Part shown: positions 15,767 to 24,952 of the stretch, one piece after another
Layout of the letters: every line of letters starts with the position of its first letter
How positions within the stretch are numbered: the first letter of the stretch is position 1
NCBI RefSeq assembly: GCF_036227405.1
Contig: NZ_CP109473.1
Location: forward strand, 5,580,001 to 5,644,000
Source: Streptomyces sp. NBC_01460
GTDB lineage: Bacteria > Actinomycetota > Actinomycetes > Streptomycetales > Streptomycetaceae
DNA: 64,000 nt
Direction of reading: 5' to 3'
Made by a program: the position numbers and the translations under genes
Notes under the pieces: generated by a model
Database searches by the model: none
The model's input: only the letters and a program-made list of their open reading frames with translations
Told to the model about the DNA's origin: nothing

Positions 15767-15961
15767 TCATGAGGCCAGGCCCCAGTCCTCTCCGCCGTCG
15801 ATCAGCGCGCGCTCGTAGCGCAGCAGTTCGGCCTCGGGGTAGAGCACCCGCTTGCCGACCTTGATGCCGCGCGGCCCCTTCTTGAGCTGGCGCCAGTAGC
15901 GGACGGTGCTCTCAGCGGTGCGGTAGCGCTCGGCGACCTCGGCGGTGGTCAGGTATCGCAT
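15767..15961 (-). CDS. xis: Excisionase-like winged HTH protein
   Basis: A 64-residue protein, MRYLTTAEVAERYRTAESTVRYWRQLKKGPRGIKVGKRVLY in outline: the MerR-like/excisionase (HTH_17) fold that bends att DNA and directs excision. ATG 15961 is taken because AAAGGGA lies at the proper distance; the 17 upstream in-frame residues are unneeded. It is divergent from the XRE regulator at 16082 and next to the integrase, where element excisionases usually sit. Residue pattern supports DNA binding; its role in excision is from context. Confidence 0.85.
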   Translation of the reverse strand: MRYLTTAEVAERYRTAESTVRYWRQLKKGPRGIKVGKRVLYPEAELLRYERALIDGGEDWGLAS

Positions 15962-16081
15962 GCGTTCCCTTTCGGCTAGGTGGCGATTCGATCTGCATAA
16001 TCTGTACCTCATGATCGGCGGTTAGCCAAACCGGGAAGCTCATGTTTCAATTTGGATAGCGACGGTCGCGATGGAGGTTCG

Positions 16082-16582
16082 ATGGCAAGCGAGAAGACCG
16101 AGGGTGGCGAGGTGCCGCTGCTCTACAGCGAAGGCAACGTGGCGGGCCGCGTGGCCCTGGAGCGCGAGGTCAGAGGGTGGAGCACGACCGAGCTGGCTGA
16201 GCGCGTGACCAGAGCCGGCGTGAAGATGAACCAGACGGCCGTGTGGCGCATCGAGAACGGCTCACCCCGTCGCCGGATCAACCTCGACGAGGCGCTCGCC
16301 TTCTCCCGCGTCTTCGAGCTCCCCCTCGAAGAGCTGATGTCGCCGCCCCTCGAAGGGCTCGACGTCGACAGCCGACGGCTCGTCCAGGAAGCCGTCGAAG
16401 CGTTCTACGAGACCCGTGACGCCCGCGACCGCCTGCACCGTGCTGTGGTCGCCGTCGCCGGCCATATCAAGGCCCACCCCGACAGCTCGCGGGCGATCCA
16501 CGAGCAGTGCCTCCGCCTCATGGGCGACGAGCGGGACGCCCGCGTCCTCAGCGGCGACATCGAGGACGGGGGTCACTACTGA
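16082..16582 (+). CDS. XRE-family regulator of the integration module
   Basis: A 166-residue protein from ATG 16082, with GGAGG six bases upstream. The HTH is RVALEREVRGWSTTELAERVTRAGVKMNQTAVWRIENGSPRRRINLDEALAFSRVF in outline at about residues 23-80; the C-terminal half is helical. It lies between the excisionase (divergent) and the integrase (24 bp downstream), so it probably sets the balance between integrated and excised states. Likely autoregulated from the 120-bp intergenic region. Confidence 0.85.
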   Translation: MASEKTEGGEVPLLYSEGNVAGRVALEREVRGWSTTELAERVTRAGVKMNQTAVWRIENGSPRRRINLDEALAFSRVFELPLEELMSPPLEGLDVDSRRLVQEAVEAFYETRDARDRLHRAVVAVAGHIKAHPDSSRAIHEQCLRLMGDERDARVLSGDIEDGGHY

Positions 16583-16606
16583 CAACCAGCACGAAGGAGA
16601 AGCCAC

Positions 16607-17761
16607 TTGGCGAACATCCAGAAGCGCCCCAACGGCAAATGGCGTGCCCGATACCGCGACCTCGACGGCAAGGAGCACGCCCGCCACTTCGACCGGAAGC
16701 TCGACGCCCAGCGCTGGCTCGACGAGGTCACGACCAGCGTGGTCACCGGTCAGTACGTCGACCCGCGTGCCGGTCGCGTCACCTTCGAGAAGTACGCCGA
16801 GAGGTGGCAGGGCTCGCTCATCGCGAGCGAGGCGGGTGAGCGCATCACCGACAACGCGCTCCGGCTCCACCTCGTACCGGCGCTGGGTGCCCGCTCCCTG
16901 GCGGCGATACGCCGCAACGACATACAAGTGCTGTTCAAGCACCTGTCCGACCAGCTCGGTCCGGGCAGTGTCCGGAACGTCCACGACGTCCTCGTGCGCG
17001 TCATGACGGCGGCCGTGGACGACAAGGTCATCGCCTCCAGCCCGTGCCGCCGGATCACCCTTCCGGTCATTCCGGACGAGGAGGTCACCCCGCCCACCGT
17101 CGCTCAGGTCGAGGCCATGGCACGCGTGATGCCGCCGTACATCCGGGCAGCCGTCGTCGTGCTCGCAGGGTCAGGCTTGCGCATAGGTGAGTTGCTGGGC
17201 CTGAAGGTGTCGGACGTCGACTTCAAGGCCGGCAGCATTCGCGTGGAGCGGCAGCGGCTCCAGTCGGGGAAGATCGGCCCGCCGAAGACCGCGAAGTCCC
17301 GGCGTACGGTTCCGGTCGGGGAGGTCGTCACCGACGCGCTCCTCGGGCACCTCGCCGCGCGCCCCTCCATGGAGTGGCTGTTCACGATGGAGGAGGGGGA
17401 ACCGCTCAACTACCGCCGCTGGAAAACCGAGTGGAATTGCGCACGTAGGGCGCTCCAGGCGGCGGAGAGCGAAGCAGCCAAGCGTGAGGGCCGCAAGCCC
17501 GTCGGGCTGCCGCACATGGTGACCCACGACCTGCGGCACTTCTACGCCTCCGCGCTCATCGCGGGCGGTGCGAGCGTCAAGCAGGTCCAGATGGTCCTCG
17601 GCCACGCGTCCGCAGTCATCACCCTGCGGATCTACGCGCATCTGTGGCCGGGCGAAGAAGACCGCACCCGGTCCGTGATGGACGCCGTGCTCGGCGGCCT
17701 GCGGACCGGGTGCGGACGGGTAGGGAGTCCGACCAGCGAAACCGCAGGTCAGACGGCCTAA
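16607..17761 (+). CDS. int: Tyrosine recombinase (integrase)
   Basis: A 384-residue integrase. It has an N-terminal arm-binding part (KWRARYRDLDGKEHARHF), a core-binding SAM-like region and a complete catalytic set: R192 (GSGLRIGE), H307 and R310 (THDLRHFY), H333 (LGHAS) and nucleophile Y343 (IYAHL). The TTG start at 16607 has AAGGAG upstream and gives MANIQKRPNGKW, the usual N-terminus of this group. Its last codons lie inside the right att repeat, and its stop is 7 bp from the convergent sodN stop. It cuts and joins att in the sodN 3' end. Confidence 0.95.
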   Translation: MANIQKRPNGKWRARYRDLDGKEHARHFDRKLDAQRWLDEVTTSVVTGQYVDPRAGRVTFEKYAERWQGSLIASEAGERITDNALRLHLVPALGARSLAAIRRNDIQVLFKHLSDQLGPGSVRNVHDVLVRVMTAAVDDKVIASSPCRRITLPVIPDEEVTPPTVAQVEAMARVMPPYIRAAVVVLAGSGLRIGELLGLKVSDVDFKAGSIRVERQRLQSGKIGPPKTAKSRRTVPVGEVVTDALLGHLAARPSMEWLFTMEEGEPLNYRRWKTEWNCARRALQAAESEAAKREGRKPVGLPHMVTHDLRHFYASALIAGGASVKQVQMVLGHASAVITLRIYAHLWPGEEDRTRSVMDAVLGGLRTGCGRVGSPTSETAGQTA

Positions 17762-17787
17762 CCAGAGATCAAGCCTTCTTGGTCTCC
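17745..17787. repeat. Right attachment repeat, overlapping sodN and int ends
   Basis: Partner of 576-618 (40/43 identical). It covers the last six codons of the integrase and its stop, a 7-bp gap, and the last six codons of sodN. Mismatches to the left copy are at 17764, 17765 and 17772; the last is silent in sodN. Confidence 0.85.
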
Positions 17788-18164
17788 CAGAAAATCTTGT
17801 CGATCTGGGCGATCAGGTCCAGAGCCTTCTGGCCCGTGGCCGGGTCATTCGAGCCCTTGGCCGCGGAGAGCGCCTTCAGGGTGTCGTTGACCAGCTGGTG
17901 CAGCTCCGGGTACTTCTCGAAGTGCGGGGGCTTGAAGTAGTCGCTCCAGAGCACCGAGACGTGGTGCTTCGCGAGCTCGGCACGCTGTTCCTTGATCAGA
18001 ACGGCGCGCGTGCGGAAGTCCGCGTCCTCGTTGGCCTGGTACTTCTCCTGGACGGCCTTGACGGACTCCGCCTCGATGCGGGCCTGGGCCGGGTCGTACA
18101 CACCGCAGGGCAGGTCGCAGTGAGCGCTGACCTTCACCTTGGGGGCAAACAGGCGGGAAAGCAT
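17769..18164 (-). CDS. sodN: Nickel superoxide dismutase
   Basis: A 131-residue precursor. Residues 1-14 are a leader removed during maturation; the mature chain begins HCDLPCGVYD, the nickel hook in which the N-terminal His, Cys2 and Cys6 bind Ni. The rest is the four-helix bundle that assembles into a hexamer. It dismutates superoxide in the cytosol. GAGGAAGG precedes the ATG. The maturation protease gene is divergent next door. In Streptomyces, Nur and nickel control this gene; no Nur box was identified with confidence here. The last codons are supplied by the integrated element, without changing the protein end (ETKKA). Confidence 0.97.
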   Translation of the reverse strand: MLSRLFAPKVKVSAHCDLPCGVYDPAQARIEAESVKAVQEKYQANEDADFRTRAVLIKEQRAELAKHHVSVLWSDYFKPPHFEKYPELHQLVNDTLKALSAAKGSNDPATGQKALDLIAQIDKIFWETKKA

Positions 18165-18344
18165 GGAGCTGTCCTTCCTCGTGATCGTCTTCTCAGGTGG
18201 GACATTACTCCGTGGGGAGCCGCTTTTTGCGGCTGCCCCCTAGGGCTTAGGCCAAAAGTCCGGGGCGAGGACGGGACCTGTGGCCGAAAATACGAAGCGG
18301 TGCGCGCAGCCGTGCACGGGAGGATGGACCGGGAGGTGCCACAG

Positions 18345-18782
18345 ATGCCGGAACCGGCGCAGGAGCCGTGGAGCGGGCGGGCGGAGCGCAGGGCGTTCCA
18401 GGTGGTCGAGGTGACGGGGCCGTCGATGGTGCCCACGCTCTACCACGGGGACTGGCTGCTCGTGCAGCGCGGGGCGCCGGTGCGCCCGGGGGACGTGGTG
18501 ATCCTGCGTCATCCCTTCCAGCAGGATCTGCTGGTGGTCAAACGCGCGGCGGAGCGGCGCGACGGCGGCTGGTGGGTGCTGGGCGACAACGCGTACGCGG
18601 GCGGGGACAGCACGGACTACGGGACGGTGCCCGGGGAGCTCGTGCTGGCCCGTGTGCGGGCCCGCTACCGGCCCCTGAGGAAGGATCAGCGGTCGCTGCC
18701 CGGGGTGCTGCGCTGGGCGGTGTCCGCGGTACGGCGCGTGTCGGCGGAGCGCTCCGTCTCCAGGCGCTTGCGGGCCCGGTAG
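18345..18782 (+). CDS. sodX: NiSOD maturation protease (S26 peptidase)
   Basis: A 145-residue S26-type signal-peptidase-like protein. Motifs: TGPSMVPTLYHGDWLLV with the nucleophile Ser, GDVVILRHP, LLVVKRAA with the general-base Lys, and WVLGDNAYAGGDSTDYG. It trims the SodN leader so that the histidine can bind nickel. Start 18345 was chosen for the GGGAGG ten bases upstream; the frame stays open far further upstream but that is not natural sequence. Unlike true signal peptidases there is no N-terminal membrane anchor, fitting a cytosolic job. Its 3' end overlaps the convergent CGNR gene by 97 bp. Confidence 0.9.
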   Translation: MPEPAQEPWSGRAERRAFQVVEVTGPSMVPTLYHGDWLLVQRGAPVRPGDVVILRHPFQQDLLVVKRAAERRDGGWWVLGDNAYAGGDSTDYGTVPGELVLARVRARYRPLRKDQRSLPGVLRWAVSAVRRVSAERSVSRRLRAR

Positions 18783-19315
18783 GCGGCGACGTTGGCGCGG
18801 GTCGCGCAGCGGTCGGAGCAGTAGCGCCGCGAGCGGTTGGTGGAGGTGTCGAGGTAGGCGTTGCGGCACGGCGCCGCCTCGCACAGGCCGAGCCGGTCCA
18901 CGCCGTGCGACGTGAGGTGGAAGGCGAGGCCCATCGCCGCGATCGCGGCGAAGCCCGCCGTCGCGTTCGACGGATGGTCGGCGAGGTGCATGTGCCAGTC
19001 CGGCTTGTCGTCCTCGTCCCGGATGTCATGGCCGGAGATCTGCGGGCTCACCGGGAACTCCAGCAGGAGTGAGTTGAGCAGGTCGACCGCGAGGGTCTCC
19101 TCGCCGTTGTCGGCCGCCTCGAACACCGCGCGCAGCCGGCCGCGCACGGACCGGAAGCGGGTCACGTCCGCGTCGGTCGCGCGGCGGGCCGCCTGGGCGT
19201 TCGCACCGAACAGCTCACGGACGGACTCGACCGTGGTGAGCGAGTCCTTGTTGCGGGCCGGCTCCTCGGTGTTGACCAGACGCACGGCGTAGTCCGAGTA
19301 ATAGGCCAGTTCCAC
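18686..19315 (-). CDS. CGNR zinc-finger / ABATE domain regulator
   Basis: A 209-residue protein with an N-terminal ABATE (stress-response-like) domain from MELAYYSDYAVRLVNTEEP and a C-terminal CGNR zinc finger, C-x4-C then YCSDRCATRANVAAYRARK at about residues 143-183. Cysteines in CEAAPC and CSDRC bind zinc. Such proteins are probably transcription regulators. The last ~25 residues, beyond the finger, are charged and overlap the end of sodX in antisense. Confidence 0.9.
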   Translation of the reverse strand: MELAYYSDYAVRLVNTEEPARNKDSLTTVESVRELFGANAQAARRATDADVTRFRSVRGRLRAVFEAADNGEETLAVDLLNSLLLEFPVSPQISGHDIRDEDDKPDWHMHLADHPSNATAGFAAIAAMGLAFHLTSHGVDRLGLCEAAPCRNAYLDTSTNRSRRYCSDRCATRANVAAYRARKRLETERSADTRRTADTAQRSTPGSDR

Positions 19316-19417
19316 TTGTAGTCCTTACGGCGTCGGTCTATGGTCGGTGTGCCGACCAGTGTAATGGGTGGTCGCGTGTATCGGGTCTTACGGACGTACG
19401 TACAGGTGGAGGTTCGA

Positions 19418-20173
19418 GTGACGGCGACAGGCACCGACTGGCAGTCCTGGCAGGAGAGCTGGGACCGGCAGCAGGAGTGGTACATGCCGGACCGCGAGGA
19501 GCGGTTCCGGGTGATGCTCGACATGGTGGAGGCCTTCGTGGGGCCCGAACCGAGAGTGCTCGACCTCGCGTGCGGTACGGGCAGTATCACGGACCGGCTC
19601 CTCAAGCGGTTCCCCCACGCCACCAGTACGGGCGTCGACCTGGACCCGGCGCTGCTCGCCATCGCGCGCGGCACCTTCGAGGGGGACGACCGGGTCACCT
19701 TCGTCACCGCCGACCTGAAGGACGCCACCTGGACCGAGCGGCTGCCCCACGCCTCGTACGACGCGGTGCTCACCGCCACCGCGCTGCACTGGCTGCACAG
19801 CGGACCGCTCGCGGCCCTGTACGGGAGGATCGGCGGACTGGTCAGGGACGGCGGGGTCTTCATGAACGCCGACCACATGATCGACGCGGACACCCCCCGC
19901 ATCAACGCCGCCGAACGTGCCCACCGGCACGCCGTCATGGACCGGGCCAAGGCCACAGGCGCCGTCGACTGGCGGGAGTGGTGGGCCCTGGCGGCGAAGG
20001 ACCCGGCCCTCGCGGCACCCACCGCCGAGCGGTTCGCGATCTACGGCGAACACGCCGACGGCGACATGCCGTCCGCCGGCTGGCACGCCCGCACCCTCCG
20101 CGAGGCCGGGTTCGGCGAGGCGCGCGCGGTCTGGGCCTCACCGTCGGACAGCCTGGTCCTCGCCGTGAAGTAG
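19418..20173 (+). CDS. Class I SAM-dependent methyltransferase
   Basis: A 251-residue methyltransferase. Motif I is VLDLACGTGSITDRLLKRF, strand 2 ends in TGVDLDPALL and motif IV is YDAVLTATALHWL, the HWL being typical of trans-aconitate/ubiquinone-type small-molecule methyltransferases. GTG 19418 is used because GGAGG precedes it by five bases; the longer reading from 19340 crosses the promoter. It is divergent from the CGNR regulator gene with about 100 bp between. The substrate is unknown. Confidence 0.85.
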   Translation: MTATGTDWQSWQESWDRQQEWYMPDREERFRVMLDMVEAFVGPEPRVLDLACGTGSITDRLLKRFPHATSTGVDLDPALLAIARGTFEGDDRVTFVTADLKDATWTERLPHASYDAVLTATALHWLHSGPLAALYGRIGGLVRDGGVFMNADHMIDADTPRINAAERAHRHAVMDRAKATGAVDWREWWALAAKDPALAAPTAERFAIYGEHADGDMPSAGWHARTLREAGFGEARAVWASPSDSLVLAVK

Positions 20174-20186
20174 GGCGCGCGGAGAA

Positions 20187-20231
20187 AGCGAGGAGGGCGG
20201 TACGGACCGGGTCCGTACCGCCCTCCTCGCT
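20187..20231. terminator. Bidirectional terminator
   Basis: A 22-bp perfect inverted repeat (arms 20187-20208 and 20210-20231) with a one-base centre between the convergent methyltransferase and ABC ATPase genes. No T tract follows, usual for Streptomyces. Confidence 0.9.
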
Positions 20232-20244
20232 GCGCGCGACGCTG

Positions 20245-21002
<758 letters not shown>

Positions 21003-21006
<4 letters not shown>

Positions 21007-21944
21007 GCGGCACCTCCCTTCGGGCGTCCGAGCGACAGCATGTTCGCCTTGATCTTCTGGAACGGGGTGTCCGGCAGGCTGCGGCTGGAGCCGCGTGCGT
21101 AGTACCGCTCCAGGTAGTACTGGCCGATGCTGAGCACGGAGGTGAGCACCATGTACCAGGCGGCCGCCAGGAACAGCATCTCCACGGTCGCACCCGAGGT
21201 CTGCGAGACGTTCTGGGTGGAGCGCAGCAGTTCGGTGTACTGCACGGCGACCGCGAGCGAGGAGGTCTTCAGCATGTTGATGACCTCGTTGCCGGTCGGC
21301 GGCACGATCACGCGCATGGCCTGCGGGACGACGATCCTGCGGAGCGTCTTGCCGTGGCTCATGCCCAGGGCGTGCGCCGCCTCGGTCTGCCCCTCGTCGA
21401 CCGACTGGAGGCCGGCCCGGCAGATCTCCGCCATGTACGCCGCCTCGTTGAGGCCGAGGCCGAGCAGCGCGCACAGGAACGGGGTCATGAAGGACGACCA
21501 CTCGTCCTTGTAGATCGGCCCGAGATTGATGTACTCGAACACGATGCCCAGGTTGAACCAGACCAGGAGCTGCACGTAGACGGGGGTCCCGCGGAAGAAC
21601 CAGATGTAGCCCCACGCGATGGACGTGGTCACCGGGTTCTTGGAGAGCCGCATCACGGCCAGCACGATGCCCAGCACCACGCCGATGATCATCGAGAGGA
21701 CCGTGATGATGACGGTGTTCTTGACACCCTCGAGGATCTGGTCGTCGAAGAAGTAGTCCGGTATCGCAGCCCAGTTGATGTCGCCCTGGGCGAAGGCGTA
21801 GACGAGCGTGGCCAGGAGGCCGAGCGTGATGATCGCCGAGACGTACCGGCCGTAGTGGCGCACCGGTATGGCCTTGATCGCCTCCGGCCCCGCCGACGGG
21901 GTGGGCGGGGTGTCCGTCGGCCCCGCCTTCTTGATGTCAGTCAC
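21003..21944 (-). CDS. Amino acid ABC transporter permease
   Basis: A 313-residue inner-membrane permease of the HisM/GlnP type, with about five membrane spans (first near residues 32-50) and the EAA loop [28 protein letters not shown] in outline, which docks on the ATPase. Only one permease gene is present, so it would act as a homodimer. It is the middle gene of the operon; the lipoprotein gene lies 29 bp upstream and the ATPase overlaps by four bases. Confidence 0.95.
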
Positions 21945-21973
21945 AGGTGATGCCTTTCAGCGCCGGTTCCGGC

Positions 21974-22933
21974 TCAGGACCCGCCGTTGATCTTGGCCTC
22001 GGTGACCGCGCCGGCGTCGACGCCCCACTTGGCGATGACCTTGTCGTAGTCACCGTTCTTGATGACCGCGTTCAGGGCCGCCTCGATGGCCTTGGTGAGC
22101 TCGTCGTTGCCCTTGGCGACGGCGATGCCGTACGGGGCCGCCTCGACCTGGTCGCCGACCAGCTGGAAGTCGTTGCCGCCGCCCGAGGTCTTGACCGCGT
22201 ACGCGGCGACCGGGAAGTCGGAGGAGCCGGCGTCGGCGCCGCCGCCGCGCAGGCGGGTCTGGGCCTCGAGGTCGTTGTCGAAGGCCTCGATGGAGATCTT
22301 GCCCTTGCCGCCGCACTTGGCGCTCTCGGCCTTGGCGAGGTCGTGGGAGACGGTGCCCCGCTGGACGACCAGCCTCTTGCCGCAGAGGTCCGACCAGGTG
22401 CTGATGCCCTTGTCGTCGCCCTTCTTGGTGTAGATGGAGACGCCCGCGGTGAAGTAGTCGATGAAGTCGACGCCCTCGCCGACCTTCTTCTTCGTCTCGG
22501 AGTCGACGCCGTCCTGGCGGTCCTTGGTGTCGGTCATGGCCGACATCGCCAGGTCGTAGCGCTTCGAGCGCAGGCCCGTGAGCAGGGTGTCGAACGTGCC
22601 GTTCTCGAAGACGAACTTCACCCCGAGCTGCTTGCCGAGGGCGTCCGCCAGGTCGGGGTCGATGCCGACCGTCTTGCCGGACTTGTCCTTGAACTCGACC
22701 GGCGGGTAGGCGATGTCGGATCCGACCTTGATCTCACCCTTGTCCTTGATGGCCTGGGGGACGAGGTCGGCGAGCGGCGCCTTGTCGGCGGAGGCGGTGC
22801 CCGAGTCCTTCTTCGCGGCGCTGTCGGTCTGGTCTCCACAGGCGGTCAGCAGCAGGGTGCCGGCGACCGCGACTGCGCAGACGGCGGCAATCCGGGACTT
22901 CGCGGCCGTACGACAGAGGGTGCTTGCGGTCAT
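21974..22933 (-). CDS. Amino acid ABC transporter substrate-binding lipoprotein
   Basis: A 319-residue lipoprotein. The signal peptide ends with lipobox LTAC, Cys32 being the lipidated residue, followed by a serine/lysine-rich linker. The SBP_bac_3 domain begins near KVGSDIAYPPVEFKD and includes VGIDPDLADALGKQLGVK and the ligand-binding RGTVSHDLA region. ATG 22933 has GGAGG eight bases upstream; the 33-residue longer reading is not natural. It is the first gene of the transporter operon and captures a polar amino acid outside the membrane. Confidence 0.95.
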   Translation of the reverse strand: MTASTLCRTAAKSRIAAVCAVAVAGTLLLTACGDQTDSAAKKDSGTASADKAPLADLVPQAIKDKGEIKVGSDIAYPPVEFKDKSGKTVGIDPDLADALGKQLGVKFVFENGTFDTLLTGLRSKRYDLAMSAMTDTKDRQDGVDSETKKKVGEGVDFIDYFTAGVSIYTKKGDDKGISTWSDLCGKRLVVQRGTVSHDLAKAESAKCGGKGKISIEAFDNDLEAQTRLRGGGADAGSSDFPVAAYAVKTSGGGNDFQLVGDQVEAAPYGIAVAKGNDELTKAIEAALNAVIKNGDYDKVIAKWGVDAGAVTEAKINGGS

Positions 22934-23459
22934 GATCGGAATCCTCCGGCGGTGAGGGAAAGAGTGCTGGTCAGGTGGGCACGCACGCACCTTCGAGTGT
23001 CGCCACCTTGTGTGATTAGGGCATCTTGCCATTCGGACTCACCCGATCAGGGGGCCAGGCATGTCAAAATCGGATAACGGGTGACCCCCGAAGCTCAACG
23101 GGCCGGGACCGCAAGGCCGGACCATCTGCTGGAAATTGAGCGCTCCTCCGGAGAATCTCCGGTGCGTCTCGACCTACGGACGACCTTTGTAGCCCTTAGT
23201 GGACTTGTCCAGATATTCGGCTATGAGGCATGTCACCGAGTCGATACCGACTCGTAAGAGTCCTGGTCCGTCCGGTAAGAAAGACCTTTACACCCCTCAT
23301 CCGGGGCTCAGGGCGCGTGTGCGGCGCGCCCGCGCGTATGTGTCTCCCCTGCCGGAGCGGGCCAACCGCTCAGTGCCGGGAACGTACGCGGTGCCCGCCC
23401 ACCCCTCCTCAACCAGGAGTGGCCACCCTCAACTGATGAAGACTTAAGGGGTCAACACA
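22934..23459. promoter_or_regulatory. Divergent 526-bp region between transporter and malic enzyme
   Basis: This gap has no convincing gene and must hold promoters for both sides. A perfect 7-bp dyad, CGAGTCG-ATAC-CGACTCG, lies at 23237-23254, and a near-palindrome CCGGAGAATCTCCGG at 23148-23162. No clear -35/-10 pair was found. The size suggests long leaders or several regulators. Confidence 0.4.
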
Positions 23460-24686
23460 ATGGCAGCGGAGATCGTCAATCCTCGCAGCGACAGCAAGAC
23501 GCACGGCACGGCCGGGCCCATCGGTGCGGACGAGCCTTTCGATCCGGCCTTCGCCCTCCACCGCGGCGGGAAGATGGCCGTGCAGGCCACCGTCCCGATC
23601 CGCGACAAGGACGACCTGTCCCTCGCGTACACCCCCGGCGTGGCGAAGGTGTGCAGCGCCATCGCCGAGAATCCCGAGCTCGTCCACGACTACACCTGGA
23701 AGTCGCAGGTCGTGGCCGTCGTCACGGACGGCACCGCCGTCCTGGGCCTGGGGGACATCGGCCCCGAGGCCTCCCTCCCGGTGATGGAGGGCAAGGCGAT
23801 CCTCTTCAAGCAGTTCGGCGGGGTCGACGCGGTGCCGATCGCACTCGCCACGACCGACGCGGACGAGATCGTCGACACCGTCGTCCGCCTCGCGCCGTCC
23901 TTCGGCGGGGTCAACCTGGAGGACATCTCGGCGCCGCGGTGCTTCGAGATCGAGCGCAAGCTCCAGGAACGTCTCGACATCCCGGTCTTCCACGACGACC
24001 AGCACGGCACCGCCGTGGTGACCCTCGCGGCCCTGCGCAACGCGGCGAAGCTGTCCGGCCGCACGCTCGGTGATCTGCGCGCCGTCATCTCCGGCGCCGG
24101 CGCGGCCGGTGTGGCCATCGCCAAGTTCCTGCTGGAGGCCGGCATCGGTGACGTCGCCGTCGCCGACCGCAAGGGCATCGTCAGCGGCGACCGCGACGAC
24201 CTCACGGACGTCAAGCGCGAGCTGGCGGAGATCACGAACCGGGCCGGCATCACCGGCCCGCTGGAGACGGCGCTGGCCGGCGCCGACGTCTTCATCGGCG
24301 TCTCCGGCGGCACGGTCCCCGAGCCGGCCGTGGCCTCGATGGCACCCGGCGCGTTCGTGTTCGCCATGGCCAACCCGAACCCCGAGGTCCACCCCGACGT
24401 CGCGCACAAGTACGCGGCCGTGGTGGCGACCGGGCGGTCGGACTACCCCAACCAGATCAACAACGTGCTGGCGTTCCCCGGGATCTTCGCGGGCGCGCTG
24501 CAGGTGCGGGCCTCCCGGATCACCGAGGGCATGAAGATCGCCGCGGCGAACGCGCTCGCGGACGTCGTCGGGGACGAACTGGCCGCGGACTACGTGATCC
24601 CGTCGCCGTTCGACGAGCGGGTCGCTCCCGCCGTCACCGCCGCGGTGGCCGCCGCCGCCCGCGCCGAGGGCGTCGCACGGCGCTGA
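23460..24686 (+). CDS. NAD(P)-dependent malic enzyme
   Basis: A 408-residue malic enzyme of the short bacterial type (no phosphotransacetylase domain). It carries LAYTPGVAKVCSAI, DGTAVLGLGDIGPEASLPVMEGKA in outline, a metal site at FHDDQHGTA and the nucleotide-binding SGAGAAGVAIAKFL. It oxidises malate to pyruvate and CO2. In Streptomyces such enzymes link the TCA cycle to acetyl-CoA and NADPH supply. AAGGGG precedes the ATG. No neighbour is cotranscribed. Confidence 0.95.
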   Translation: MAAEIVNPRSDSKTHGTAGPIGADEPFDPAFALHRGGKMAVQATVPIRDKDDLSLAYTPGVAKVCSAIAENPELVHDYTWKSQVVAVVTDGTAVLGLGDIGPEASLPVMEGKAILFKQFGGVDAVPIALATTDADEIVDTVVRLAPSFGGVNLEDISAPRCFEIERKLQERLDIPVFHDDQHGTAVVTLAALRNAAKLSGRTLGDLRAVISGAGAAGVAIAKFLLEAGIGDVAVADRKGIVSGDRDDLTDVKRELAEITNRAGITGPLETALAGADVFIGVSGGTVPEPAVASMAPGAFVFAMANPNPEVHPDVAHKYAAVVATGRSDYPNQINNVLAFPGIFAGALQVRASRITEGMKIAAANALADVVGDELAADYVIPSPFDERVAPAVTAAVAAAARAEGVARR

Positions 24687-24698
24687 CCCCGTGCAGGG

Positions 24699-24733
24699 GG
24701 AGGGGCGCCCATCGCAGGACCGGGCGCCCCTCC
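24699..24733 (+). terminator. Terminator after malic enzyme gene
   Basis: GGAGGGGCGCCC at 24699-24710 pairs perfectly with 24722-24733 over an 11-nt loop, 13 bp after the stop. Confidence 0.85.
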
Positions 24734-24952
24734 ACCGCGGGACCGTCACGGGTTCGCGGGGGCCCGCCCCTCATCGGGTGAATGCTTCACCCCGGCCCGT
24801 CGGCCGCTCCGGACCCCGTCCGGTGGCCGGCGGGCCGGTCCGCTCACGGAGGCTCCCTCACCCGTCGGCGAGCTGGGCGCGTGTCGCATCCGGGCTGGGG
24901 CGTGTGTCACACCTCCGAACGGTTACGTCACGGCGCGTCACGGCCTATCGTC

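Larger units (their letters stand above)
576..17787. mobile_element. Integrated mobilizable element in the 3' end of sodN
   Basis: About 17.2 kb lies between the 43-bp repeats at 576-618 and 17745-17787. The module nearest sodN contains integrase, an excisionase-like HTH protein, an XRE regulator, a DUF3631 ATPase, MobC and a relaxase. No FtsK/SpoIIIE-type TraB translocase or type IV secretion gene was recognised, so the element resembles an integrative mobilizable element depending on a helper. Cargo fills 820-11353. The target is a protein gene, not the tRNA gene that such elements usually use; no tRNA was found near either end. Insertion leaves SodN intact because the element supplies the same last codons. 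Confidence 0.85.

Noticed and set aside
17745..18344. A tRNA gene as integration target
   Set aside because: No cloverleaf was found; the repeat matches the sodN coding end precisely.
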